The position numbers and the translations under genes are program-made. From DYQY01 sp964643725 (GTDB lineage: Bacteria > Margulisbacteria > Riflemargulisbacteria > GWF2-35-9 > DYQY01), in the NCBI GenBank assembly GCA_964643725.1, contig CAZXTL010000015.1:1-44769 (forward strand): a DNA stretch of 44,769 nt, written 5' to 3'. Positions within the stretch are counted from its first letter, which is position 1; each line of letters begins with the position of its first letter. Positions 8,250-15,913 of the stretch are shown here, piece after piece. The notes below the pieces were generated by a model that searched no databases, was not told where the DNA came from, and saw only the letters and a program-made list of their open reading frames with translations.

Positions 8250-8639
8250 ATGAAACTAGAAAGAGCCACTTTTTCACAACGCTTATCTGCATTTATGATT
8301 ACATCAATGCTTACCTTTGCAGTTACCACCATAATTTCTCCTATGTCAAAAACAGCTACAGAAAGTTATGTGATGATTCTGTTTATTTACTTAAGCATAC
8401 TCTGTGTATTCTATTCAAAAAGCTCCAGCCCAGGTAAATACATAATGAAACTTCAAGTAATTTCTTCTATAGACAATCAACCAGCCAGATTTTGGAGAAT
8501 GTTCTACAGAGAAACAATCGGGAAGCTAATAAGCTCTTTTTTCTATCTTGGATTTATCTATGCTTTATTAAACGAAGACCATCTAGCTCTACATGACATC
8601 ATTTGCAAAACATACGTCGTGCAAATCAAAGCTGATTAG
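8250..8639 (+). CDS. RDD family membrane protein
   Basis: 129 residues from the ATG at 8250 (MKLERATFSQRLSAFMITSM). The frame stays open for 40 codons further upstream, but that stretch is tandem repeat and the -10 box lies inside it. The protein has the RDD signature: an Arg in the first helix (SQRLSAF), paired hydrophobic helices (ITSMLTFAVTTIISP, SYVMILFIYLSILCVFY), then SSSPGKYIMKLQVI with an Arg/Asp-bearing third helix region (FWRMFYRETIGKLI) and a terminal HDIICKTYVV. RDD proteins are small membrane proteins, some implicated in ion transport; the substrate here is unknown. The last 14 bases overlap the convergent gene at 8626. Confidence 0.75.
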   Translation: MKLERATFSQRLSAFMITSMLTFAVTTIISPMSKTATESYVMILFIYLSILCVFYSKSSSPGKYIMKLQVISSIDNQPARFWRMFYRETIGKLISSFFYLGFIYALLNEDHLALHDIICKTYVVQIKAD

Positions 8640-9525
8640 CATACCTTACTGCTCTATAAAAAACACCTTCTAGACTCATACTCTCTGCTAATATACTTTT
8701 ATCCATACCTACTATCTTTTGTTTAAGTTGTGCCTTAACGTCTGGTCTAATCATAGTAAGTCCTTGTTTTACAAGGTCTATGTCATTTTCAGAAAAAGAC
8801 TTAAAAACTACAGAAACCAAATTGTCAATTTCACAAATAATGTCTTTTCTGTTTTCATTTAGGGTATCTTTGGAAAGAAATGACATTTTCAATATTCCTT
8901 TGTTATTTATCTGTGAATAGGCCATCTCAAGTAATCTAAATATTTCTTTTAATTTTATTGCTATCATGTCCTTATTTTTTTGAATATCTTCTATAGGTCC
9001 ATCCATATATGTATCAAACATAACAGAAATAATTCTCCTGGTTTTACAATAACTGTCTATTGTATCCATAAAACCAGTAATCATTTCAAATTTTTTACTA
9101 TTTAATCCATTAAAAAGTAATTTGGAATATAATTTATTAGCATGTTTTTTTAATTCATTTTGTTTTAATTGAACATTAAATGTAGTTATTGTCTTGGTCA
9201 GCCTATCTCGAAACCTCACAGTCCAGTCATACAGATCATAATTACCTTTTTCAAGTTGTCTTATAATAGCATCTAAAATAATAGATAATTCAGACTGAAA
9301 AACAAGAAGATTCTCCTCAATATAAAGAGTTTCAAGATGATAAACACTCAGCTGAGAAGATATATCAATCTCTCTTTCCTTTAAATTATTACATAATCTC
9401 TGTAATAAGATTTCATTAAAATTCTTCTCAAAAAACTCAAAAGTCTCAAAAATACTATTGGGATTATTCTTAATAAGAGCCAGAATATTTTCGAGATTAT
9501 CTGTAAAAATTAATTCCATTTTCAT
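8626..9525 (-). CDS. Hypothetical helical protein
   Basis: About 299 residues from the first ATG of the MKMELIFTDN start at 9525. The frame extends to 9600, but a TATAAT at 9536-9541 lies inside that extension, so the short start is preferred. The sequence is almost entirely helical with heptad-like Leu/Ile patterns (ENILALIKNN, LLQRLCNNLKERE, ILDAIIRQLEKGNYDLYDW) and no catalytic motif, signal peptide or membrane segment. I do not recognise the family. It is divergent from folE (117 bp between starts) and convergent with the RDD gene, overlapping it by 14 bp. Confidence 0.6.
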   Translation of the reverse strand: MKMELIFTDNLENILALIKNNPNSIFETFEFFEKNFNEILLQRLCNNLKEREIDISSQLSVYHLETLYIEENLLVFQSELSIILDAIIRQLEKGNYDLYDWTVRFRDRLTKTITTFNVQLKQNELKKHANKLYSKLLFNGLNSKKFEMITGFMDTIDSYCKTRRIISVMFDTYMDGPIEDIQKNKDMIAIKLKEIFRLLEMAYSQINNKGILKMSFLSKDTLNENRKDIICEIDNLVSVVFKSFSENDIDLVKQGLTMIRPDVKAQLKQKIVGMDKSILAESMSLEGVFYRAVRYANQL

Positions 9526-9535
9526 TTCGATTCGT

Positions 9536-9541
9536 ATTATA
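9536..9541 (-). promoter_or_regulatory. -10 box, near-leaderless
   Basis: TATAAT on the minus strand, 10 bases before the ATG at 9525 and 16 bases before a second in-frame ATG at 9519. The predicted leader is about 3-4 nt. Confidence 0.5.
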
Positions 9542-9641
9542 TCTTGATATTGATAAAAAACCAGAGAAAAGTTAATGAATAAATAATAAACTTGAATCAA
9601 GCTGATTTATTAATTACAATACAAATTACTAAGGACAACAA

Positions 9642-10202
9642 ATGAAAAAAATTAATAATAAAAAAATAGAAAAAGCTATCAAAAGTATTCTTGAAGCAAT
9701 TGGAGAAGATCCTAAACGAGAAGGTCTGATAGAAACTCCTAAAAGAATAGCTAAAATGTATGAGGAAATATTCTCTGGAATATCAGCTAATCCAAAAGAA
9801 CACATCAAGCTTTTTCATGACGAAAACCATCAAGAGATGGTAATAGCCAAAAACATCCCTTTCTATTCTATGTGCGAACATCACATGTTGCCATTTTTTG
9901 GAACGGCAAGCATTGCCTACATCCCCAATAAAAAAATATCTGGGATCAGCAAATTAGCAAGAATTACTGACACTTTCTCTAAAAGACTTCAATTACAAGA
10001 AAGACTAACAACTCAAATAGCAAACTTCATCATGAAAGAATTCAAACCACAAGGAGTTATGGTATATATTCAGGCTGAACATCTTTGTATGAGTATGCGA
10101 GGAGTACAAAAACCAGGAACTTCAATGGTAACATCAGCTGTTAGAGGTGTCTTTGACACAGACCCAAAAACCAGAAACGAAGCACTGCAACTCTTTAAAT
10201 AA
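9642..10202 (+). CDS. folE: GTP cyclohydrolase I (FolE type 1)
   Basis: Makes 7,8-dihydroneopterin triphosphate from GTP, the entry step for folate, biopterin or queuosine-type pathways. At 186 residues it has the usual length. The zinc ligands Cys78 and His81 (YSMCEHHMLPF) and Cys149 (QAEHLCMSMRG) are intact, so this is the zinc-dependent type I enzyme. The ETPKRIAKMYEEIFSG and ISKLARITDTFSKRLQLQER helices and TSAVRGVF near the end are typical. An AAGGA Shine-Dalgarno site lies before the ATG. No other folate gene is next to it in this window. Confidence 0.97.
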   Translation: MKKINNKKIEKAIKSILEAIGEDPKREGLIETPKRIAKMYEEIFSGISANPKEHIKLFHDENHQEMVIAKNIPFYSMCEHHMLPFFGTASIAYIPNKKISGISKLARITDTFSKRLQLQERLTTQIANFIMKEFKPQGVMVYIQAEHLCMSMRGVQKPGTSMVTSAVRGVFDTDPKTRNEALQLFK

Positions 10203-10264
10203 ATTCTACCAAAATAAATCACAAAAAAGAGATATTAATTAGGCAAAAGTTGCATCACTTTTGA

Positions 10265-10293
10265 TAGACACTGACCATATTAAATGTTACGAT
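10265..10293 (+). promoter_or_regulatory. Promoter of the gene before thrS, leaderless spacing
   Basis: TAGACA (10265-10270), 17 bases, TACGAT (10288-10293), then TTACAT (6 bases) and the ATG at 10300. The only mismatch to TTGACA is at position 2. No Shine-Dalgarno sequence. It probably also drives thrS. Confidence 0.65.
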
Positions 10294-10299
10294 TTACAT

Positions 10300-10923
10300 A
10301 TGGAAAATATACAAACTCACGAACCAGATATTCGCTTCCATTTAACAGAACTTTCTGACACCGAATTTGAGGTTACAACTACCCATTTCGTAGGTCCTAA
10401 AGGTATTGGCGAATCACCAGAACAAGCGCTCGAAGATTTACTTAATAAAATTAGCAAACAATTCGAAGAAATATCTAAAGAAATACTAGTTACTACAATG
10501 CATAAAAGTGAAATATTTAAAAAATACAAACGTTCATATTTAAAAAATAAGAAAATCTCCAGAAGAAAAAACATCCTAGTCAAAATATGGGATTCAATAC
10601 TTTACAAATTTAAAGTTATTAAGAAAGAACACCATATCCAGATATTCCTTAAGGATAAAACTACTATTGACTCTCTACTTCAGAAAGTTGGAGATAGCCT
10701 ATCTCCTAAAAAGTTTGGGTCTGATAAAATTAAAAGCAATATGTTGCCTAAGCTAATAACAAGTAAAGTTCTACCTCATCCAGGGATTATCTTCCATGAT
10801 GAAGCAATGCTGATTAATACCTCACCTATGCAAAAAGAGATACCAATCCAATTATTTTTAGATGATGAAGGCAATACACTTGATGATGTATTTCCTTATG
10901 GCATAGTTGTTAATTTGAATTAA
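10300..10923 (+). CDS. Hypothetical protein cotranscribed with thrS
   Basis: 207 residues starting MENIQTHEPDIRFHLTELSD. The frame can be read 13 codons further back, but the promoter's -10 box lies there, so ATG 10300 is preferred. Residues 1-60 have alternating beta pattern then a helix (ESPEQALEDLLNKISKQFEE), reminiscent of small alpha/beta HicB-like folds, but this is only a shape resemblance. A basic middle (KKYKRSYLKNKKISRRKN) is followed by a C-terminal part ending LFLDDEGNTLDDVFPYGIVV. Its TAA is separated by one base from the thrS ATG. I do not recognise the family. It is not the missing TGS domain of ThrRS. Confidence 0.65.
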   Translation: MENIQTHEPDIRFHLTELSDTEFEVTTTHFVGPKGIGESPEQALEDLLNKISKQFEEISKEILVTTMHKSEIFKKYKRSYLKNKKISRRKNILVKIWDSILYKFKVIKKEHHIQIFLKDKTTIDSLLQKVGDSLSPKKFGSDKIKSNMLPKLITSKVLPHPGIIFHDEAMLINTSPMQKEIPIQLFLDDEGNTLDDVFPYGIVVNLN

Positions 10924-10924
10924 A

Positions 10925-12655
10925 ATGACCGACTTAAACACTCTCAGACATACAGCATCACATATCCTTGCGCAAGCAGTAATGAGACTTTATCCAGGCA
11001 CTAAACTTGGAATAGGACCTTCCATTGAAAACGGATTCTATTATGATTTTGAATTTCCGTCTCCTATCTCTGAATCTGATTTACCTAAAATTGAAGAGGA
11101 AATGAGGAAAATAGTCAAAACCAATCTACCAATAACTAAATGCGTATTCACTAAGGAACAAGCATTATCAAAAACATCTCAAATAGACCAAACATTTAAG
11201 ATGGAACTTATTACTGAGCTGCCAGACACTGAAGAAATATCCTATTACTCTCAAGGTGATTTTGAGGACCTTTGCAGAGGACCACACTTAGAAACAACTG
11301 GTCGCGTGCAAGCATTTAAGCTTTTAAAAATAGCAGGAGCATATTGGAGAGGTGATGAAAAGAACCCAATGTTGCAAAGAATTTACGGTACTGCCTTTGA
11401 GACTAAAGACCAACTCAAGGACTACCTTTTTCAAATAGAAGAAGCAGAAAAAAGAGACCATCGTAAGCTCGGTAAAGAGCTAGATTTATTCAGCATCCAA
11501 GAAGAAACAGGACCAGGTCTTATTTATTGGCATCCTAAAGGTGCAAGACTAAGGCACATCCTTGAATCTTATTGGAAAGATGAACATTTCAATAATGGCT
11601 ATGAGCTCCTATACACACCACATATTGGTCAAAGCTGGCTGTGGGAAACATCTGGTCATCTTGGCTTTTACGCAGAAAACATGTTCTCTCCTATGAAAAT
11701 AGACGAAAAAGAATATTACCTGAAACCTATGAACTGCCCTTTCCATATAATGATATATAAATCACAACTTCGTTCTTATCGTGACCTACCACTTCGTTGG
11801 GCTGAACTTGGCACTGTTTATCGTTATGAGCGCTCAGGAGTTTTACATGGCTCAATGCGCGTAAGAGGATTTACTCAAGACGATGCACATATTTTTTGTA
11901 CTCCAGAACAAATGGAAAAAGAAATCCATGAAGTAATTAAGTTCTCTAACCATATCTTAAATACTCTAGGATTTAAGGAAATAGATTATTACGTATCTAC
12001 TAAGCCAGCAAAATCAGTTGGTGAACAAGCTCTATGGGATAGTGCTATCGCTGGACTTAAAAAGGCTTTGGAGATGGAAAATATAACTAACTACAAAATC
12101 GACGAAGGTGGCGGTGCATTCTACGGCCCAAAAATAGACTTTAAAATAAAAGATGCCCTTAATAGAGAATGGCAACTATCTACCATTCAATTCGATTTCA
12201 ACCTACCTGAACGCTTTGATATGACCTATATTGGGCAAGACGGACAGAAGCATAGACCATATATGATTCATCGTGCACTTCTCGGCTCACTTGAAAGGTT
12301 CTTTGGAATACTTATTGAGCATTACTCTGGAAAATTCCCTTTCTGGCTATCCCCTGTTCAATACAAAATTATTACAATTAATGACTCAGAAACTATTAGC
12401 TCCTTTGCTCTTGAAGTTTTCGATAAACTAAAAGCTAAAGGTTTTAAAGGCGAACTGGATGACCGAAACGAAAAGCTAGGGTTTAAAATTAGAGATGCTC
12501 AGAAACAAAAAGTTCCTTTTTCCATCATTATAGGTGAAAAAGAAGCAGAAACTAGAATTCTATCTATTAGAAAACATGGTGAAAAAGAAAATGAAAATCT
12601 AAGTCTTGATGAGATTGTTAGCTTATTTAATAAAATAAATAATGAAAAACAATAA
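10925..12655 (+). CDS. thrS: Threonyl-tRNA synthetase lacking the N-terminal TGS domain
   Basis: Charges tRNA-Thr. The 576 residues are about 60-65 short of the usual ~640: the protein begins directly in the editing domain, with HTASH (H9, H13) and later CRGPH completing the HxxxH...CxxxH editing/zinc set. The class II catalytic core follows: motif 1, the zinc Cys in MNCPFH, motif 2 RYERSGVLHGSMRVRGFTQDDAH, and motif 3 with HRALLGSLERFFGILIEHYSG. The C-terminal anticodon-binding domain (FDKLKAKGFKGELDDRNEKLGFKIRDAQ) is complete. No in-frame upstream extension exists, because the previous gene's stop is one base away. TGS-less forms are known in some lineages, so this looks real rather than a truncation. 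There is no Shine-Dalgarno site; translation is probably coupled. Confidence 0.96.
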   Translation: MTDLNTLRHTASHILAQAVMRLYPGTKLGIGPSIENGFYYDFEFPSPISESDLPKIEEEMRKIVKTNLPITKCVFTKEQALSKTSQIDQTFKMELITELPDTEEISYYSQGDFEDLCRGPHLETTGRVQAFKLLKIAGAYWRGDEKNPMLQRIYGTAFETKDQLKDYLFQIEEAEKRDHRKLGKELDLFSIQEETGPGLIYWHPKGARLRHILESYWKDEHFNNGYELLYTPHIGQSWLWETSGHLGFYAENMFSPMKIDEKEYYLKPMNCPFHIMIYKSQLRSYRDLPLRWAELGTVYRYERSGVLHGSMRVRGFTQDDAHIFCTPEQMEKEIHEVIKFSNHILNTLGFKEIDYYVSTKPAKSVGEQALWDSAIAGLKKALEMENITNYKIDEGGGAFYGPKIDFKIKDALNREWQLSTIQFDFNLPERFDMTYIGQDGQKHRPYMIHRALLGSLERFFGILIEHYSGKFPFWLSPVQYKIITINDSETISSFALEVFDKLKAKGFKGELDDRNEKLGFKIRDAQKQKVPFSIIIGEKEAETRILSIRKHGEKENENLSLDEIVSLFNKINNEKQ

Positions 12656-12673
12656 CGCTGAGTCAACTTATGC

Positions 12674-12702
12674 TTGCACGCAGCGAAGTCGAAGTGTATA
12701 AT
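12674..12702 (+). promoter_or_regulatory. Promoter of infC-rpmI-rplT
   Basis: TTGCAC (12674-12679), 17-base spacer, TATAAT (12697-12702). The spacer contains GCGAAGTCGA, a dispersed motif seen again at 38897-38906. Predicted start ~12709, leaving a ~23-nt leader that ends in the infC Shine-Dalgarno site. Confidence 0.7.
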
Positions 12703-12731
12703 CGTTAGGTACTTTAATAGGAGGATACGAG

Positions 12732-13244
12732 ATAGTAAAACATTTACCAAAAAATAAAGAGATACAAGCAGCTCAAGTAAGGCTTATAGATGAAGACACC
12801 AAAGATCAGAAAATTGTAAGTCTTAAGGATGCACTAGAGATGGCTCTAACACAAGAACTTGATTTAGTAGCAGTATCCCCTGGTTCAGAACCTCCTGTTT
12901 GTAAAATAATGGACTATACTCATTACCTTTACAATCAAGGTAAAATTGAAAAAAAAGCTAAAAAGAACAGCAAAAGTGGTGTTATCAAGGAATTAAAGTT
13001 AAGTCCTAAGATAAGTGAGCATGACTTTCAAGTTAGAGTTAATGCTGGTATTAAATTTTTAGATAAAGGTTACAAAGTTAAAGTAACTTTAATGTTCAAG
13101 GGACGGGAAATAACCCATTCGGAACTTGGAATGAATATAATGCTTAAGTTTATTGCAGATCTACAAGAGTTGGCTTCAGTAGAGCAAGAACCAAGCGTAA
13201 ATGGTAAATTCATTAATATGATGTTAATACCTAAAAAGAAATAA
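12732..13244 (+). CDS. infC: Translation initiation factor IF-3, apparent AUA start
   Basis: IF-3 binds the 30S subunit and rejects non-canonical start codons. The first ATG in frame (12840) would delete the start of the N-terminal domain, because upstream codons read VKHLPKNKEIQAAQVRLIDE and SLKDALEM, the expected IF-3 N-terminus. A perfect AGGAGG (12719-12724) sits 7 nt before ATA at 12732, and no ATG, GTG or TTG is suitably placed. That makes AUA the likely start codon and gives 170 residues. E. coli infC uses AUU so that IF-3 represses its own synthesis; AUA would do the same. The core (VRLI, PPVCKIMDYTHYLY, KELKLSPKISEHDFQ, GYKVKVTLMFKGRE) is intact. rpmI follows 19 bp later. Confidence 0.92.
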   Translation: MVKHLPKNKEIQAAQVRLIDEDTKDQKIVSLKDALEMALTQELDLVAVSPGSEPPVCKIMDYTHYLYNQGKIEKKAKKNSKSGVIKELKLSPKISEHDFQVRVNAGIKFLDKGYKVKVTLMFKGREITHSELGMNIMLKFIADLQELASVEQEPSVNGKFINMMLIPKKK

Positions 13245-13263
13245 GTTTACAGGAGTAGTAAAA

Positions 13264-13458
13264 ATGCCAAAGATGAAAACAAGAAGTGCTGCTAAAAAAA
13301 GATTCAAAGTAACTGGTACAGGGAAAATTAGACACTATAAAATAAATGGTTCCCATATCTTAGAAAAAGAATCTGCAAAAAAGAAGAAAAACAGAAAAGG
13401 TGCTGTTGTTCTTGATGGTACAAACTATGAAAAAGTTAGAAAGATGCTAGTTATCTAA
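13264..13458 (+). CDS. rpmI: 50S ribosomal protein L35
   Basis: 64 residues beginning MPKMKTRSAAKKRFKVTGTG, the standard L35 signature; then K/R-rich to the end, as expected for an rRNA-binding protein of the large subunit. Preceded by CAGGAG. It lies between infC and rplT in the conserved order, all on one transcript, where L20 commonly represses the operon in other bacteria; no clear operator structure is visible to me here. Confidence 0.98.
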   Translation: MPKMKTRSAAKKRFKVTGTGKIRHYKINGSHILEKESAKKKKNRKGAVVLDGTNYEKVRKMLVI

Positions 13459-13488
13459 GCATTATTAAGACGTTATAAGGAGAAGCAA

Positions 13489-13833
13489 ATGGTAAGAGTT
13501 AAAAGAGGAAATGTTAGAATTGGCAAAAGAAAGAAGATTCTAGATCTTGCAAAAGGTTTTTATGGTTCATTACACACATTATTTAGACCTGCTAAACAAG
13601 CAGTATATCAAGCATTAACTAATGCTTTCCGTGGCAGAAGAGAAAAGAAAAGAGTATATAGAGGCTTATGGATAGCAAGAATGAATGCAGCTTGTAGAGA
13701 AAATGGCGTTTCCTATAGCAAATTCATCAATATGTGCAAAATTAAAAATGTGCAATTAAATAGAAAAATGATGGCTGAAATAGCTATGTTTGATTCTGAA
13801 GGCTTCAAAAAAATAGTAGAGACCGTTAAATAA
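13489..13833 (+). CDS. rplT: 50S ribosomal protein L20
   Basis: 114 residues. MVRVKRGNVRIGKRKKILDL, then AKGFYGSLHTLFRPAKQAV, FRGRREKKRVYRGLWIARMN and NGVSYSKFI are characteristic of L20, which nucleates 50S assembly on 23S rRNA. AAGGAG lies 6 nt before the ATG. Third gene of infC-rpmI-rplT; the next gene begins 10 bp after its stop and is probably in the same transcript. Confidence 0.98.
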   Translation: MVRVKRGNVRIGKRKKILDLAKGFYGSLHTLFRPAKQAVYQALTNAFRGRREKKRVYRGLWIARMNAACRENGVSYSKFINMCKIKNVQLNRKMMAEIAMFDSEGFKKIVETVK

Positions 13834-13843
13834 AGGAGCTCCA

Positions 13844-14416
13844 ATGATTGAAATGCACTTAGGTGGATTAGGATTTGATCCTAGGAACATGTCTCCTATA
13901 ATCCTGCTTAGAGATGCGGAAGAAAAGAATTTTCTTCCTATATGGATTGGCATGTTTGAAGCTGCAGCAATCGCTATGGAACTCCAAGACTTTAAACCTC
14001 CTAGACCTATGACACATGACTTATTGGTTGGAATAATCGATATTTTAGGTGGCGCTGTTGACCGCATAGTTATCTCTGACATTAAAGACGACACCTTCTA
14101 TTCTAGTATCGACCTTATAGCTCCTGCAGGACACATCAACTTAGAATTACTTGATGGAAGCATCCTTGCAGACAAAGAACTCAAAGAAAACGAAGATGAC
14201 CCTGATACAGAAATAATCAGACTAGACGCACGACCATCTGACGCAATTGCTATTGCTGTTAGAACCAATGCTCCTATTTTCGTAAGTGAGCAAGTAATGT
14301 TCAAAGCTAAGATGGTTAATGCTGAAAAAGACCAAGAAGAAACCAAAAAATTCAAAGAATTTATCGAAAACATAAATCCTGAAGATTTTGAAAAATACTA
14401 CAATCAGAAACAATAA
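13844..14416 (+). CDS. Bifunctional nuclease family (DUF151/BFN) protein
   Basis: 190 residues with AAAGGAG before the ATG. Residues ~1-140 form the BFN/DUF151 domain: MIEMHLGGLGFDP start, LPIWIGMFEAAAIAMELQ, RPMTHDLL, and RLDARPSDAIAIAVRTNAPIFV are the family hallmarks. Members are small proteins, some with reported DNase/RNase activity, of uncertain cellular role. The acidic, Lys/Glu-rich C-terminus (ENEDDPDTE loop, then EKDQEETKKFKEFIENINPE) is a helical tail. It follows rplT by 10 bp, so it is probably part of the ribosomal transcript. Confidence 0.88.
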   Translation: MIEMHLGGLGFDPRNMSPIILLRDAEEKNFLPIWIGMFEAAAIAMELQDFKPPRPMTHDLLVGIIDILGGAVDRIVISDIKDDTFYSSIDLIAPAGHINLELLDGSILADKELKENEDDPDTEIIRLDARPSDAIAIAVRTNAPIFVSEQVMFKAKMVNAEKDQEETKKFKEFIENINPEDFEKYYNQKQ

Positions 14417-14427
14417 CGTTTCTGATA

Positions 14428-14460
14428 AATCCAAAATCCAAAGCTCAAAATCCAAATAAA
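14428..14460. repeat. Heptamer array (AAAATCC family), copy 1
   Basis: Consecutive 7-bp units AAAATCC, AAAGCTC, AAAATCC, then AAATAAA. Nearly the same array occurs at 33458-33510. It lies just after the BFN stop and just before the -10 box of the radical SAM gene. Confidence 0.65.
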
Positions 14461-14463
14461 TGT

Positions 14464-14469
14464 TATAAT
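14464..14469 (+). promoter_or_regulatory. -10 box of the radical SAM/SPASM gene
   Basis: TATAAT with 9 bases to the ATG at 14479 and no Shine-Dalgarno sequence. The predicted leader is about 2-3 nt. Confidence 0.5.
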
Positions 14470-14478
14470 TTCACCAAG

Positions 14479-15852
14479 ATGACTCAACCTATTATAACGT
14501 GGTTCAATCTAAATAAATCTTCAGAACAATTTAGTAAATATTCAATTAAACAAGAAACTACCTATGTAATCACTCCAGAGTTATTCTATATTGATGACTT
14601 TAAAGATAACGTTATTGTCTTAGCTCCATTGCTTTTCAGAGTTTACTACATCCCAAAAATATTTATCGCAGGCACTGCCCCTTTAAGCTTTCACAAAGAT
14701 AATGTTGATGAACTAATTAAAGCCAATATTTTAATACCAAAAGAAATTATAAATTCACTATATCCTTCCAAGCCAGACTGCTCTAACTTTAACCCAAACA
14801 TCAGACTATTAATGACAACTGCTTGTAATCTTAACTGTGTTTATTGCTATGCTAATGCAAATAAGATTAATAGCTACCTAGAGATAAAAAAGCTACTCCC
14901 AATTCTAAATTCGATTCCATCACATATAGACAGCTTAAATATTGAGTTCCATGGAGGAGAGCCGACTGTAGCCTTTAATCAAATGAGAGAAGCTCACGAG
15001 CTTATTAAACAGAGATTCCCAAAATCTACGTTTATGATACAAACCAATGGAGTATTTAATAAGGGAATACTAAAATGGCTTCTTGATAACAACATCACCA
15101 TCAATTTCTCTATAGATGGAACTGAAGATATCCACAACAAACAAAGACCAGCCATTAATAAAAACATAAACAGCTTTAAAACACTTATAAAAAATGCACA
15201 TAAAGCACAAAATCATAAAACTGGGACGGCTTGCATTGTAACAGTTACCGCTAACAACCTAAACAAAATGAAAAGCATCTTTGACTTTCTAAAAACAAAT
15301 AACTTTAAATATATTAAATTTAATCCATTATTTAAAGAAGGAAGGGCTTTAGCTGATTTAAATAAAACAACAACTGCTCCTGACCTTAATGTCTTTGCTG
15401 CAAACTTAGCAGAAATCAGCCTGGAGGCTTTCCAAAGGAAAATAATGATAGACTCCGACCTATTACCTAACATCCATACCAGACAACCTTCCTTTGCCAG
15501 ATGTAGTGCTATTTGCAATCAGATGACCATCTGCCCTAACGGAGATATCATCTCTTGCGCAGACGCTCTCTATCTAACAACTGATAAAAATGATAATCCT
15601 TTCTATTTTGCAAAAATAGAAGAAACAAATATCGAATACAACGAGCAACACAAAAGACAACTTTACAACTCAACAGCAGACAACTACCCTCTTTGCGAAA
15701 ACTGCTTATTGAAATGGCACTGTGCAGGAGGATGCAAAGTTGAAAATTTCCTAGCAAATAAAGATATCATGTCTCCTGACACGCAAAGCTGTGAAGCGAA
15801 AAAAATATTTATTAGGGAATATTTTAAAGCAATTGGAAATAAAATTCTCTAA
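14479..15852 (+). CDS. Radical SAM/SPASM peptide- or protein-modifying enzyme
   Basis: 457 residues. An N-terminal ~100-residue region (TYVITPELFYIDDF, AGTAPLSFHKDNVDELIKAN) precedes the radical SAM core. CNLNCVYC (Cys116, 120, 123) binds the [4Fe-4S] cluster; FHGGEPTV (~158-165) binds SAM; IQTNG and SIDGTEDIHNKQRP follow. The C-terminal SPASM region carries extra cluster cysteines (CSAICNQMTICPNGDIISC, CENCLLKWHCAGGC). Such enzymes usually mature peptides or proteins (sulfatase maturases, RiPP cyclases). The core resembles the first radical SAM domain of the 22190-25888 protein. No sulfatase or short precursor is adjacent; the nearest gene is the convergent 1236-residue protein. Substrate unknown. 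Confidence 0.88.
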   Translation: MTQPIITWFNLNKSSEQFSKYSIKQETTYVITPELFYIDDFKDNVIVLAPLLFRVYYIPKIFIAGTAPLSFHKDNVDELIKANILIPKEIINSLYPSKPDCSNFNPNIRLLMTTACNLNCVYCYANANKINSYLEIKKLLPILNSIPSHIDSLNIEFHGGEPTVAFNQMREAHELIKQRFPKSTFMIQTNGVFNKGILKWLLDNNITINFSIDGTEDIHNKQRPAINKNINSFKTLIKNAHKAQNHKTGTACIVTVTANNLNKMKSIFDFLKTNNFKYIKFNPLFKEGRALADLNKTTTAPDLNVFAANLAEISLEAFQRKIMIDSDLLPNIHTRQPSFARCSAICNQMTICPNGDIISCADALYLTTDKNDNPFYFAKIEETNIEYNEQHKRQLYNSTADNYPLCENCLLKWHCAGGCKVENFLANKDIMSPDTQSCEAKKIFIREYFKAIGNKIL

Positions 15853-15857
15853 CTAGT

Positions 15858-15889
15858 AAAAAAGCCCACTCTTTCGAGTGGGCTTTTTT
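15858..15889. terminator. Bidirectional intrinsic terminator
   Basis: Stem AGCCCACTC / GAGTGGGCT with loop TTTC, flanked by A6 on the left and T6 on the right, so it terminates transcription from both convergent genes (radical SAM on plus, 1236-residue gene on minus). Confidence 0.93.
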
Positions 15890-15913
15890 GAAATCTCAAA
15901 CAATTAACATAAA

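Noticed and set aside
10203..10299. T-box or riboswitch before thrS
   Set aside because: The gap is 97 bp, lacks a T-box motif and specifier structure, and precedes another gene; the promoter ends at the ATG.
14479..15852. Anaerobic sulfatase maturase
   Set aside because: The radical SAM/SPASM layout is compatible, but no sulfatase is encoded in the window, so the specific call is not supported.
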